Of a stretch of 64,000 bases of DNA, positions 15,926-24,003 are shown one piece after another. The stretch spans positions 186,001-250,000 of the forward strand of contig NZ_VANR01000002.1 in the NCBI RefSeq assembly GCF_005885675.1, given 5' to 3'. This DNA is from Polaribacter aestuariivivens. Its GTDB lineage: Bacteria > Bacteroidota > Bacteroidia > Flavobacteriales > Flavobacteriaceae. Positions within the stretch are counted from its first letter, which is position 1, and each line of letters begins with the position of its first letter. The position numbers and the translations under genes were made by a program. Below the pieces are notes generated by a model, which saw nothing but the letters and a program-made list of their open reading frames with translations, was not told where the DNA came from and did not search any database.

Positions 15926-18132
15926 TATTTTTTGGCTTTTTCTACTAATTCTAGCTTTTCTACAGAAGTTTTTGTAGTAAAAACACCATAATTAATGGTA
16001 ACGCTTTTTTTGTCTATCTTATCAATAGTACCAATAGAGTTAGAGCCTGTAATACGCACTCTGTCGTTAATTTTGTAATTGTAATCAGCTTTTTCTTTGG
16101 CTATTTTTGCAGCTTCAATTTTTTTCTCTTTACGAACTTCCACCACTTTTTCCAACACTTCTTTTTCTACTTTTTGTATCACTTCTTGCATTTTTTTCTC
16201 AACTACTTTTGCTTTTTGCTTTTGTGATTTTGTTTTTAACTTTACTGGGTTTTTCTTAGCATGTTTTACTTTCTCGTCTGCAACCCATTTGTTAAAATTG
16301 GTGTTTAATTCTTTTTTATTGTTGGTTTGAAAGTATTTGTTTAGTAATTCGTTTGTTTTTCTACCTAAAGAAAGCATTTTTTGGTTTTGGTCATACAATT
16401 CTTGAAAACCAGCTAATTTTGCCTGTATTTTGTCTTCTTTTTCTTGCAAACTCTCTAAATGCTCTTTTCCTTTGGTTTTTTGTTTTTCTAAATTGTCGGA
16501 GTTTTTTTGCAATCTGGTGCGTTCTTTCTGTAATTTAGAAATGGTTTTGTCTAAACGAATTTTTTCGTTTTCAACACGCTTTTTTGCTTGGTTAATTAAA
16601 CTGTAAGGAATACCATTTTTTTGTGCCACTTCAAACGTAAAAGAACTACCTGCTTGCCCCACAAATAATTTGTACAAAGGTTCTAAAGAACGTTCGTCAA
16701 ACTGCATGTTTGCGTTGGTTACATTTTCTAATTCTGCCGCCAAAACTTTTAAGTTAGAGTAGTGGGTTGTAATAATTCCGAAAGCTTTTTTATGATAAAA
16801 TTCTTCTAAGAAAATTTCAGCCAAAGCACCACCCAATTCTGGGTCTGAACCTGTACCAAATTCATCAATTAAAAACAGTGTTTTTTCGTTGCATTTTCTT
16901 AAAAAATAACGCATGTTTTTCAATCGATAACTATAAGTACTTAATTGGTTTTCAATAGATTGATTGTCGCCAATATCCGTTAAAATAGTATCAAAAATAT
17001 AGGTTTTACTTTTTTCTGCTACAGGAATTAAAATACCACTTTGCACCATTAACTGTAGCAAACCAATGGTTTTTAAAGTAATAGATTTACCACCTGCATT
17101 GGGCCCAGAAATTACAATAATTTGTTGTTGTTCATTCAGCTCAATACTTTGCGGAATTACCTTAAGATTTTTTGCGGTATTTTTTTTCCATAAAATAGGA
17201 TGATACGCATCTATAAATAACACCTTTTTTTCTCTGGTAATTTCTGGCAATAACCCATTAATTTCTTTGGCGTATTTTGCTTTTGCAGCAACAGCATCAA
17301 TATGCGTTACGTATTCTAAATACTCTTTAATAAGTCCTATTAACGGACGAATGGTATTGGCAAGATCTCGTAATATTTTTACAATTTCTTGCTTTTCTTC
17401 GTACAATAAGTTTTGGTATTCACGCGCATACGCCAATGTTGCTTGTGGTGCTATGTACACAATATTTCCAGATTTTGATGCGCCCATTAAACTACCAGCA
17501 ACCTTTTTTCTGTGCATTGCCAAAACTGCTAACACACGTTGATTGTCAATTACGGTTTCTTTAATATCATCTAAATAACCAGCTGCAATGGCTTTACTTA
17601 AAGCACTAGAAAAACTTGCACCAATTTTACCACGAACGTTATTAATGTCTTTTCGAATTTGTTTTAACGAGGCAGAAGCATTGTTTTTTACAATTCCACT
17701 TATTTCTATGATTTTTTTTATTTCATCATCTACAAAAGTGGTAAATTCTATTTTTTGAGTCAACTCAAAAAAGGTAGGAAATTGGATTTTAAATTTTTTA
17801 AAAAACTTGATATGTTCATTTACGGTTAAAGAAATACTTGCAATTTTTAAATAAGCTTCTGCTTCTAAAAAACTGTTTTCAATATTTAGCCTATGAATGC
17901 TTTCAGTAATATTGTCAAAACCATGATTGGGAATTCTATTTTCACTTTGAAACGATTTTAAGTATTCGTCTACCAAATGCAACTCAGAAAAAAGTAGTTT
18001 TTTGTTAGAAATGGGCAATATTTCATGCACACGTTCTTTACCCAAACCAGAAATACAATGTTCTGAAATGTGGTTTAAAACAGTGGAAAACTCTAAATCT
18101 TGTAATGTTTTTTCTGAAATGTTATTTTTCAA
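15925..18132 (-). CDS. mutS2: MutS2-family ATPase without Smr domain
   Basis: 735-residue MutS2 protein. The MutS core (clamp and lever region ~150-290) leads to the ABC-type ATPase with Walker A GPNAGGKS (343-350), Walker B LFLIDEFGTGSDPELGG and a following THYSNLK switch. A long coiled coil (~515-660, Lys/Glu-rich) follows, then a KOW-like beta domain at the C-terminus (NDRVRITGSNSIGTIDKID). The C-terminal Smr nuclease domain of Bacillus MutS2 is absent, and the protein is about 50 residues shorter than that enzyme (~785). MutS2 acts in suppression of recombination and in rescue of collided ribosomes rather than in mismatch repair. It is transcribed away from ung, with 98 bases between them. 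Confidence 0.9.
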   Translation of the reverse strand: MKNNISEKTLQDLEFSTVLNHISEHCISGLGKERVHEILPISNKKLLFSELHLVDEYLKSFQSENRIPNHGFDNITESIHRLNIENSFLEAEAYLKIASISLTVNEHIKFFKKFKIQFPTFFELTQKIEFTTFVDDEIKKIIEISGIVKNNASASLKQIRKDINNVRGKIGASFSSALSKAIAAGYLDDIKETVIDNQRVLAVLAMHRKKVAGSLMGASKSGNIVYIAPQATLAYAREYQNLLYEEKQEIVKILRDLANTIRPLIGLIKEYLEYVTHIDAVAAKAKYAKEINGLLPEITREKKVLFIDAYHPILWKKNTAKNLKVIPQSIELNEQQQIIVISGPNAGGKSITLKTIGLLQLMVQSGILIPVAEKSKTYIFDTILTDIGDNQSIENQLSTYSYRLKNMRYFLRKCNEKTLFLIDEFGTGSDPELGGALAEIFLEEFYHKKAFGIITTHYSNLKVLAAELENVTNANMQFDERSLEPLYKLFVGQAGSSFTFEVAQKNGIPYSLINQAKKRVENEKIRLDKTISKLQKERTRLQKNSDNLEKQKTKGKEHLESLQEKEDKIQAKLAGFQELYDQNQKMLSLGRKTNELLNKYFQTNNKKELNTNFNKWVADEKVKHAKKNPVKLKTKSQKQKAKVVEKKMQEVIQKVEKEVLEKVVEVRKEKKIEAAKIAKEKADYNYKINDRVRITGSNSIGTIDKIDKKSVTINYGVFTTKTSVEKLELVEKAKK

Positions 18133-18230
18133 AGTTTAAAATTTAATATTCAAGGTTTTTTGGAATCTAATAAGTAACTTTGAATTCAGAATATTACATT
18201 TTGAATTCTTAAGTACAAAAATAAGAAACA

Positions 18231-18896
18231 ATGCAAGTAAAAATAGCTGATAGCTGGAAAAATATTTTACAAACTGAGTTTGAAAAACCATATTTTAAAC
18301 AATTAACAGCTTTTGTGAAAGATGAATATTCAAATCATGTTTGTTACCCAAAAGGAAAAGACATTTTTGCTGCATTTGATTTTTGTGCTTTAAACGATTT
18401 AAAAGTGGTTATTATTGGTCAAGATCCTTATCATGGACCCAATCAAGCAAATGGTTTGTGCTTTTCTGTAAAAGATGGTATTGCGCATCCACCTTCATTA
18501 ATTAACATTTTTAAAGAAGTGGCTACGGATTTAGGTAAAGAATATCCGAAAAGTGGCAATTTAGAAAAATGGGCAAAACAAGGTGTTTTATTATTAAACG
18601 CAACGTTAACTGTGAGAGCACACGAAGCTGGAAGCCATCAAAAACAAGGTTGGGAAACGTTTACAGATGCTGTGATACAACAAATTTCTAAAGAAAAAGA
18701 AGGTGTTATTTTTTTACTTTGGGGCGGATTTGCAAAAAAGAAAGCCAAATTAATTGATGCCAAAAAACATCATATTTTAGAATCTGGACATCCAAGTCCG
18801 TTAAGTGCCAATAGAGGTTATTGGTTTGGAAATAAACATTTTTCTAAAACCAATGCTATTTTAAAAGATTTAGGAAAAGATGTGATTGATTGGTAA
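18231..18896 (+). CDS. ung: Uracil-DNA glycosylase, family 1
   Basis: Removes uracil from DNA and starts base excision repair. At 221 residues it has normal length. The water-activating motif GQDPYHG (63-69), uracil-binding GLCFSV, the proline-rich HPPSLINIF loop and the C-terminal DNA-intercalation loop GHPSPLSANRGYWFG are all intact. A TAACTTTG box at 18175-18182 is a likely -7 promoter element. No terminator follows directly; a dispersed repeat (18936-19039) occupies the gap to the next, convergent gene. Confidence 0.97.
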   Translation: MQVKIADSWKNILQTEFEKPYFKQLTAFVKDEYSNHVCYPKGKDIFAAFDFCALNDLKVVIIGQDPYHGPNQANGLCFSVKDGIAHPPSLINIFKEVATDLGKEYPKSGNLEKWAKQGVLLLNATLTVRAHEAGSHQKQGWETFTDAVIQQISKEKEGVIFLLWGGFAKKKAKLIDAKKHHILESGHPSPLSANRGYWFGNKHFSKTNAILKDLGKDVIDW

Positions 18897-18935
18897 TTTT
18901 TTAAAGTAACAAAAACCTACCTGTAATTTATAATT

Positions 18936-19039
18936 GCTAGCAAATAAGTGTAGCCCTGATTGAATGACATGTTTGAGCTCTTTTTAATGCTGAAAACACA
19001 GCATTGAAAAAGCGAGTAATGAAAGCAGGAAATAGCTCC
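18936..19039 (-). repeat. Dispersed intergenic hairpin repeat, copy 1
   Basis: Read on the minus strand it begins GGAGCTATTTCCTGCTTTCA and ends TTCAATCAGGGCTACAC. The same sequence occurs at 49116-49210 on the plus strand, very similar in the first ~30 and last ~45 bases. The centre is a variable hairpin (AATGCTG 18986-18992 with CAGCATT 18999-19005, extended by T and A tracts). A more distant relative lies at 57831-57912. Confidence 0.8.
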
Positions 19040-19040
19040 A

Positions 19041-19071
19041 AAAAAAAAATCCGCTAAAAAAAAAGCGGATT
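19041..19071 (-). terminator. Intrinsic terminator of the small lipoprotein gene
   Basis: AATCCGCT (19048-19055) and AGCGGATT (19064-19071) form an 8-bp stem with an 8-base A-rich loop. On the minus strand it is followed by a 7-base T-run, 33 bases after the stop of the 46-residue gene. Confidence 0.75.
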
Positions 19072-19103
19072 CATTGAATTTGAAATTAAGAAACAAACAG
19101 GTT

Positions 19104-19244
19104 TTATAACAAATCTGCCTGCTTTAATGTTGTTTGAATAGTTGTGTTTGCATCTGCTAAACCGCATGATTTAGAGGTGCTTCTACATGAAGAAAAACAA
19201 ATAATTCCTATAATACAAATTGCAACAAATACTACTTTTTTCAT
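19104..19244 (-). CDS. Small lipoprotein, 46 residues
   Basis: A short reading frame starting MKKVVFVAICIIGIICFSSC and ending KQADLL. It has a lipoprotein signal peptide with lipobox FSSC (Cys20), leaving a mature peptide of about 27 residues with a second cysteine (SKSCGLADANTT). A strong terminator follows it and there is an A-rich leader before the ATG, which supports a real gene. It lies 19 bases after the stop of the substrate-binding-protein gene on the same strand, so it may be the last cistron of that cluster. Function unknown. Confidence 0.7.
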   Translation of the reverse strand: MKKVVFVAICIIGIICFSSCRSTSKSCGLADANTTIQTTLKQADLL

Positions 19245-19263
19245 TTTTTATTCTTTTAAAGGC

Positions 19264-20124
19264 CTAAATGTACATATTTTTTATGAACTCACCTGAATTT
19301 TTCTTCTCTTCGATAACGTTGAACCGTATCATTTTATTTTGAATACGGGTAATTAAATTTTTTGTCATGGGTTTGCCATCATTCCATTCTGTGATTTTTA
19401 ACCATTTTTGAATGTCTTTTAGCTTTTGTTCGTAACGTTTTGCTAAGATTTCGTCAATATTATCAATGTCTTTAAAATCGGTTGTTTCTTTGTTAATAAT
19501 GTCTAAAACTTTTTTTACTTCGTCGAAATTATTTTCTAAAACTTCGTTTCTAACAGCAATGACGAAACATGGCCATGGAGTAGGACAATTGTCTACTCTT
19601 CTAAAAGTACCATCGTCTACTAAAGGTTTTGTGGTAAAATGTTCCCACATAAAATAATCTGCTTCACCATTGGTTAAAGCATCAATACCACCTTGTAAAT
19701 TTCCAACAACTTTAAACTTTAGTTCGTTAATATTCCACCCTTGGTTGTAGGCATTTACAATTGCCATTAAATGTGAACCAGAACCAAATCTACTAATTGC
19801 TATGGTGGCTTTTTCTAAATCTTCAATTTTTTTAAAAGAAGATTTTGCACCCACATGAATGCCCCAAATTAATGGTGTTTTTACATATGTTTGTACAATT
19901 TTTGATGGATTTCCAGCTGCAATATCTTTGATAATTCCTTCTGTTAAAACAAGTGCAATATCTACAGTTCCGTTTCTTAGAGCTTTACACATTTGCCCTG
20001 TTCCACCTGGATAATCTTGCCAACGAAGGTTGATGTTTTCTTTGGTATATTCTTTATTTTTAAGTGTTAAATACCATGGATAGTTAAAATGTTCTGGTAC
20101 ACCACCAATTTTTAAATCTGTCAT
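19264..20124 (-). CDS. Type 2 periplasmic-binding-fold protein (NMT1/Ca3427-like), no signal peptide
   Basis: 286-residue protein with the ABC-transporter substrate-binding fold of the NMT1/THI5/SsuA type: KIGGVPEHFNYPW at the N-terminus, PGGTGQMCKALRNGTVDIALVLTEG, ISRFGSGSHLMAIVNA and GEADYFMWEHFTTKPLVD. It resembles the Ca3427-like group. No signal peptide or lipobox is visible, so it is probably cytoplasmic, and no ABC permease or ATPase gene is adjacent. Its start directly follows the nucleoside phosphorylase stop, implying coupled expression. The pairing may mean a role in nucleoside or thiamine-precursor-like metabolism, but the ligand is unknown. Confidence 0.78.
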   Translation of the reverse strand: MTDLKIGGVPEHFNYPWYLTLKNKEYTKENINLRWQDYPGGTGQMCKALRNGTVDIALVLTEGIIKDIAAGNPSKIVQTYVKTPLIWGIHVGAKSSFKKIEDLEKATIAISRFGSGSHLMAIVNAYNQGWNINELKFKVVGNLQGGIDALTNGEADYFMWEHFTTKPLVDDGTFRRVDNCPTPWPCFVIAVRNEVLENNFDEVKKVLDIINKETTDFKDIDNIDEILAKRYEQKLKDIQKWLKITEWNDGKPMTKNLITRIQNKMIRFNVIEEKKNSGEFIKNMYI

Positions 20125-20994
20125 TTACGAAGTAAGCTTTAAAAGTGCATATTCAATTAAATTTTCCACCACTTTTTTAGGGTTTTCACTAAAAGTACCA
20201 TTTGCTCTGTTTGCAATTATGGCATTTAAGGAAACTGCATGGTGACCTAATAATTTAGAAAGTCCGTAAATAGCAGAAGTTTCCATTTCTAAATTGGTAA
20301 TGATATTTCCGTTAAAGTTAAAAGAATCTATTTTGTTGTTTAGCTGAGCATTTTCTAATTGCAATCGTAAAACCCTACCTTGAGGACCGTAAAATCCGCC
20401 AGCAGTAGCTGTAATACCTGTAAACATTTTTTCGGAAAGAAATAATTGAGCTAATTTTTTACTGTTTTCAATTAAAATTGGATGCGCTTTTTGGGGATTC
20501 CAATTGGTATGTTTTACAAATGCGTTTTCAATTTCTTTATTGGAAATAGCATCAATTTGATAGGAGTGAAGCATTCCATTTAAATCTAAACCATGAGAAC
20601 TCATTAAAAAAGAATTTACAGGAATGCTTTTTTGTAATGAGCCAGAAGTTCCAATTCTAATAATGTTTAAAGAAGTTAATTCGGTTTTAGGTTTTCTTGT
20701 AGTTAAATTAATATTTACAAGTGCGTCTAATTCGTTTAAAACAATATCAATATTATCTGGTCCAATACCTGTAGAAATTACGGAAATTCGTTTGTTATTG
20801 TAAGTTCCTGTAGTGGTTTTAAATTCACGTTTTTGAGTTGTAAATTCAATAGAATCAAACAGTTTTGTAATTTTGTCAACTCTATCTTGGTCGCCAACAA
20901 AAATAATATCTTTAGCGATGTTTTCTGGTTTTAAATTTAAATGATAAACACTACCATTTTCGTTTAAAATTAATTCAGATTGTTGTATACTCAT
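20125..20994 (-). CDS. Nucleoside phosphorylase (uridine phosphorylase-like)
   Basis: 289-residue member of the PNP/UDP family, which splits nucleosides with phosphate. Motifs are IFVGDQDRVDKI (phosphate-binding GD.xR), ISVISTGIGPDNIDIVLNEL, IIRIGTSGSLQ and NLEMETSAIYGLSKLLGH, whose MET-type segment contacts the ribose. The mix suggests a uridine or broad-specificity phosphorylase. It lies 3 bases after the SUI1 gene and directly before the substrate-binding-fold gene in a minus-strand operon. Confidence 0.85.
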   Translation of the reverse strand: MSIQQSELILNENGSVYHLNLKPENIAKDIIFVGDQDRVDKITKLFDSIEFTTQKREFKTTTGTYNNKRISVISTGIGPDNIDIVLNELDALVNINLTTRKPKTELTSLNIIRIGTSGSLQKSIPVNSFLMSSHGLDLNGMLHSYQIDAISNKEIENAFVKHTNWNPQKAHPILIENSKKLAQLFLSEKMFTGITATAGGFYGPQGRVLRLQLENAQLNNKIDSFNFNGNIITNLEMETSAIYGLSKLLGHHAVSLNAIIANRANGTFSENPKKVVENLIEYALLKLTS

Positions 20995-20997
20995 ATA

Positions 20998-21321
20998 TTA
21001 CCCTCCAACTCTTTTTACTTTAAAACCTTTGTCTTTAAGCATCGTCATTATTTTATCTCTGTAATCTCCTTGAATTATTATTTTATCATCTTTAAAACTG
21101 CCACCAACAGATAATTTGGTTTTAATTTCTTTGGCTAAAATTTTAAAATCGGAAGTAGCACCAGTATAACCTTCTAAAATAGTAATTGGTTTTCCTTTTC
21201 TTTTTTCGTATTTACAAAGTATAGGATCGTCTTGTAACCAAATATTAGATTGCTCTTTTTTAGGTTCTTCAGATTCTTGGTGATCTGGAAATAAGTTTTT
21301 TAGTTGATCTTTTAAATCCAT
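20998..21321 (-). CDS. SUI1/eIF1-like translation factor (YciH family)
   Basis: 107-residue protein starting MDLKDQLKNLFPDH. The ATG at 21321 is preferred; the longer in-frame reading from 21360 runs into a palindrome. The C-terminal SUI1 domain is clear: KPITILEGYTGATSDFKILAKEIKTKLSVGGSFKDDKIIIQGDYRDKI, then GFKVKRVGG. Bacterial homologues (YciH) can influence initiation fidelity at the 30S subunit. It is the first or second cistron of the cluster with the phosphorylase. Confidence 0.9.
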   Translation of the reverse strand: MDLKDQLKNLFPDHQESEEPKKEQSNIWLQDDPILCKYEKRKGKPITILEGYTGATSDFKILAKEIKTKLSVGGSFKDDKIIIQGDYRDKIMTMLKDKGFKVKRVGG

Positions 21322-21342
21322 TTTTTTCAGTTTTCTGTCGCA

Positions 21343-21382
21343 GTTTTCAGTCAGTTGCACTCTGCAAATTGTGACTGAAAAC
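21343..21382. repeat. Nested palindrome between oxygenase and SUI1 genes
   Basis: GTTTTCAGTCA (21343-21353) and TGACTGAAAAC (21372-21382) form a perfect 11-bp stem. Inside it TTGCA-CTC-TGCAA forms a second hairpin. No T-run follows, so it is either an inefficient terminator/processing site or a repeat remnant. Confidence 0.65.
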
Positions 21383-21388
21383 TTAAAA

Positions 21389-22336
21389 CTACTTTTTCAA
21401 TCCTAATTCTTTTAAACGTTGATCTAAAAATTCACCAGCAGTAATGTCTTCAAACTGTTTTGGATTGTTTTCATCTACACAGTTTTCTAAAACATCTAGT
21501 TTCATTTCTGAAATTGGGTGCATAAAAAATGGAATGGAATATCTTGAAGTACCCCACATTTCTTTTGGAGGATTTACAACTCTGTGAATGGTAGATTTTA
21601 GTTTGTTGTTACTGTGACGCGAAAGCATATCACCAACATTAATCATTAATTCGTCAGGTTCAGCCATTGCATCAATCCATTCTCCTTTATGATTTTGAAC
21701 TTGCAAACCTTTACCTTGTGCGCCCATTAATAAAGTAATTAAATTAATATCTCCATGAGCAGCAGCTCTTTCTGCACCTTTAGGTTCTGTTTTTATTGGT
21801 GGATAATGAATTGGACGTAAAATACTGTTTCCGTTTTTTATGTATTCATCAAAATAGGTTTCTTCTAAACCTAGATGAAGTGCTAAGGAACGTAGTACAT
21901 ATTTTGCTGTTTTTTCTAGCATTTTATAGGTTTGTTTACCAACTTCATTAAACTTTGGAAGTTCTTCAACAATAACATTATCTGGATATTCTTTGGCTCT
22001 TTTTGGATCGTCTTCTACATATTGTCCAAAATGCCAAAATTCTTTTAAATCGCCTTCTTTTTTACCTTTTGCAGATTCTTTTCCGAAAGAAACATACCCT
22101 CTTTGGCCTCCAATTCCAGGAATTTCATACTTTTCTTTTGTTTCAATTGGTAAATCGAAAAAGTTTTTTATTTCACTATATAAGTTTGAAACTAATGTAT
22201 CGTCTAAAAAGTGACCTTTTAAAGCCACAAAACCTATGTTTTCGTATGCATGACCAATTTCATCTATAAATTTTTGTTTTCTATTTTCATCATCAGATAA
22301 AAAGTCTGCTAAGTTTACGCTTGGTATTTTGTTCAT
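21389..22336 (-). CDS. 2-oxoglutarate/Fe(II) oxygenase, isopenicillin N synthase-like
   Basis: 315-residue protein of the isopenicillin N synthase-like dioxygenase family. An N-terminal DIOX_N region (IPSVNLADFLSDDEN..., YENIGFVALKGH) precedes the double-stranded beta-helix. Fe ligands are H-x-D in AAHGDINLITLLMGAQ and the distal His in STIHRVVNP. The RYSIPFFMHP stretch carries the Arg-x-Ser that binds the 2-oxoglutarate carboxylate. The substrate is unknown; such enzymes are common as single genes in flavobacteria. It is upstream of SUI1 on the same strand, separated by a palindrome. Confidence 0.9.
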   Translation of the reverse strand: MNKIPSVNLADFLSDDENRKQKFIDEIGHAYENIGFVALKGHFLDDTLVSNLYSEIKNFFDLPIETKEKYEIPGIGGQRGYVSFGKESAKGKKEGDLKEFWHFGQYVEDDPKRAKEYPDNVIVEELPKFNEVGKQTYKMLEKTAKYVLRSLALHLGLEETYFDEYIKNGNSILRPIHYPPIKTEPKGAERAAAHGDINLITLLMGAQGKGLQVQNHKGEWIDAMAEPDELMINVGDMLSRHSNNKLKSTIHRVVNPPKEMWGTSRYSIPFFMHPISEMKLDVLENCVDENNPKQFEDITAGEFLDQRLKELGLKK

Positions 22337-22439
22337 TTTTTTTAGTTTGATAAATGAAAGTTAAAGTTACTAAAAAATCAGGAATATTGATTTATAGTTG
22401 GTGTTTTTTGATTTAAAAAAGTTTTGAAACCTTAAAAAG

Positions 22440-23159
22440 TTATTTTTTTGAGAATGGAATTAGGTAAGAAATTGTGTAATTAAAACCAAAACCAGTATTG
22501 CTTTCAAAAATTCTATTAAAACCTGGTGCAAATAATGATTTGAAATTTTCAGGGTCTTTTACGCTCATCATAACTTTGTATGATACACTAAAACTAACAA
22601 AAATATTTTTAAAAGTTTCTGCTTTTACACCTACCATTAATTCAGACCAATGTGCATTTAAACCAGTAGTAGTTTGTGGAGTTGTAGTTGGTGAAAGTGG
22701 AAAATAATTACCAAAATTTGCATTTGATGTATTGGGCGTGTAACTGTTTAAGGTTTGTTCAAACAAACTAAAACCATACCTATAACCTACAAAAATTTCG
22801 TTATTCATGTCTAACCAATTCGTGTAAGCGTTATAATTTAATCCTAAACGTATATAATTACCTTTTGAGGTAGAGTTTGTATAATCTTCATTGGTAGTTT
22901 CTTCTTCAAAACCAACTTCTGCAGCAATGTAAACGTTTTTTTTAATTCTATAATCTCCAACAATTTCAAATCCACTATAAGAACCATCAAATTGCGCTTT
23001 TATAGGTTTACTAATATCTATTCCAACCCTAAAACCGTAGTTAGATTTGTAAACAATACTATCTTTTGTTTTGTTGGCTAAAGTGTCTTTTTTTTGAGTT
23101 TGCGAATAAGTATCAACAAAAACAAAAAGGAAACAAAGGCTAATGAAATATTTGTACAT
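22440..23159 (-). CDS. DUF6048 outer-membrane beta-barrel-like protein
   Basis: 239-residue exported protein: signal peptide MYKYFISLCFLFVFVDTYSQ, then alternating beta-strand pattern (NYGFRVGIDISKPIKAQF, SGFEIVGDYRIKKNVYIAAEVGFEEE, YIRLGLNYNAY, FVGYRYGFSLFEQ) ending in aromatic-rich strands. This fits a small outer-membrane barrel, and I recognise it as DUF6048. Its start overlaps the end of the preceding DUF6452 gene by 20 bases, so the two are probably co-translated and work together in the envelope. Function unknown. Confidence 0.8.
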   Translation of the reverse strand: MYKYFISLCFLFVFVDTYSQTQKKDTLANKTKDSIVYKSNYGFRVGIDISKPIKAQFDGSYSGFEIVGDYRIKKNVYIAAEVGFEEETTNEDYTNSTSKGNYIRLGLNYNAYTNWLDMNNEIFVGYRYGFSLFEQTLNSYTPNTSNANFGNYFPLSPTTTPQTTTGLNAHWSELMVGVKAETFKNIFVSFSVSYKVMMSVKDPENFKSLFAPGFNRIFESNTGFGFNYTISYLIPFSKK

Positions 23160-23625
23160 GAGCAGTGTTTTGATTGTTTATTGTTGTTATTGTTGTTGGT
23201 GTAAAATCGGTGATCCAACTATTTGCATCTGCAGAAAATGTTACATTGTTAAACGTTACTTTATAGCCACAAGAACGTGAAACATAATCTTCTTGCGTAT
23301 CGTAAGTAATTGTAAAGTTGGCAATTTCATTATTTGCAGTTGCGCCATTTGTCGCATTTTTTTTAAGGATATATTTTGTTTCTGAACTAAAAACATTTAA
23401 TGGAATTGCAATACTATCTAAAGCTGAGTTTACAAATAAACTATCGGTTCTACCTTCTGCTATAATAGATAAACGTTGTACTCTTTTTGGAGTTTCTCTA
23501 TTTGTATTATCATAAAACCTAATGACCAAACTAGGTGTTACAGGATTTTGCAAACAGAAATCGTCTTTTTCACAGGCAGAAATAAATACAAGTATTAATA
23601 GAATAAAAAGGAATGTTTTTTTCAT
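23140..23625 (-). CDS. DUF6452 lipoprotein
   Basis: 161-residue lipoprotein. The ATG at 23625 is chosen over an upstream in-frame TTG because it gives a clean signal peptide MKKTFLFILLILVFISAC with lipobox ISAC. The mature part begins EKDDFC and contains CGYKVTFNNVTF, a pattern of the flavobacterial DUF6452 family. It overlaps the DUF6048 gene start by 20 bases. The pair is conserved together in flavobacteria as far as I recall. It is probably envelope-associated, with no known activity. Confidence 0.8.
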   Translation of the reverse strand: MKKTFLFILLILVFISACEKDDFCLQNPVTPSLVIRFYDNTNRETPKRVQRLSIIAEGRTDSLFVNSALDSIAIPLNVFSSETKYILKKNATNGATANNEIANFTITYDTQEDYVSRSCGYKVTFNNVTFSADANSWITDFTPTTITTINNQNTAHVQIFH

Positions 23626-23629
23626 GAAA

Positions 23630-23932
23630 TTATTCTTCAACTTCAATAATTTTATTGATAGCTTCTGCCAATTTAAAATCTAATTCTGTTACTCCATCAG
23701 CATCATGAGTTGTTAGCGTAATGTCTAATGTATTGTACACATTCGTCCATTCTGGATGATGATTCAATGCTTCACATTCAAAAGCAATTCTGTTCATTGC
23801 AGACATACAATCTTTAAAATTATCAAACTCGAAATCTGTATGAAGTGCGTCATCATAAAAATCCCAATCTTGTAAGTTTTCTACTCTTTTTTCTATTTCT
23901 GAATCTGATAGTTTTGTATTTTTCATAATCAT
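23630..23932 (-). CDS. Pterin-4a-carbinolamine dehydratase
   Basis: 100-residue PCD/DCoH protein that dehydrates 4a-hydroxy-tetrahydropterin to recycle the pterin cofactor of aromatic amino acid hydroxylases. The active-site signature ALNHHPEWTNVYNTLDITLTTHDADGVTELD is fully present, with the His-His-Pro and the later His. Start may be M1 or M3 (MKNTK). It lies 4 bases upstream of the DUF6452 gene, which is likely incidental. No phenylalanine hydroxylase is in the window, although fumarylacetoacetase (fahA) of tyrosine catabolism is at 39.4 kb. Confidence 0.93.
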   Translation of the reverse strand: MIMKNTKLSDSEIEKRVENLQDWDFYDDALHTDFEFDNFKDCMSAMNRIAFECEALNHHPEWTNVYNTLDITLTTHDADGVTELDFKLAEAINKIIEVEE

Positions 23933-24003
23933 TTAATTTAAGATTTTAAATATATAATTATTGATACTATTTTTGTTTAAATTGATGTTAAAACTAATTT
24001 GAA

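Noticed and set aside
20998..21360. Longer SUI1 reading frame beginning MQLTENCDRK
   Set aside because: The extra residues are encoded by the 3' half of a palindrome; the internal ATG at 21321 gives the standard N-terminus.
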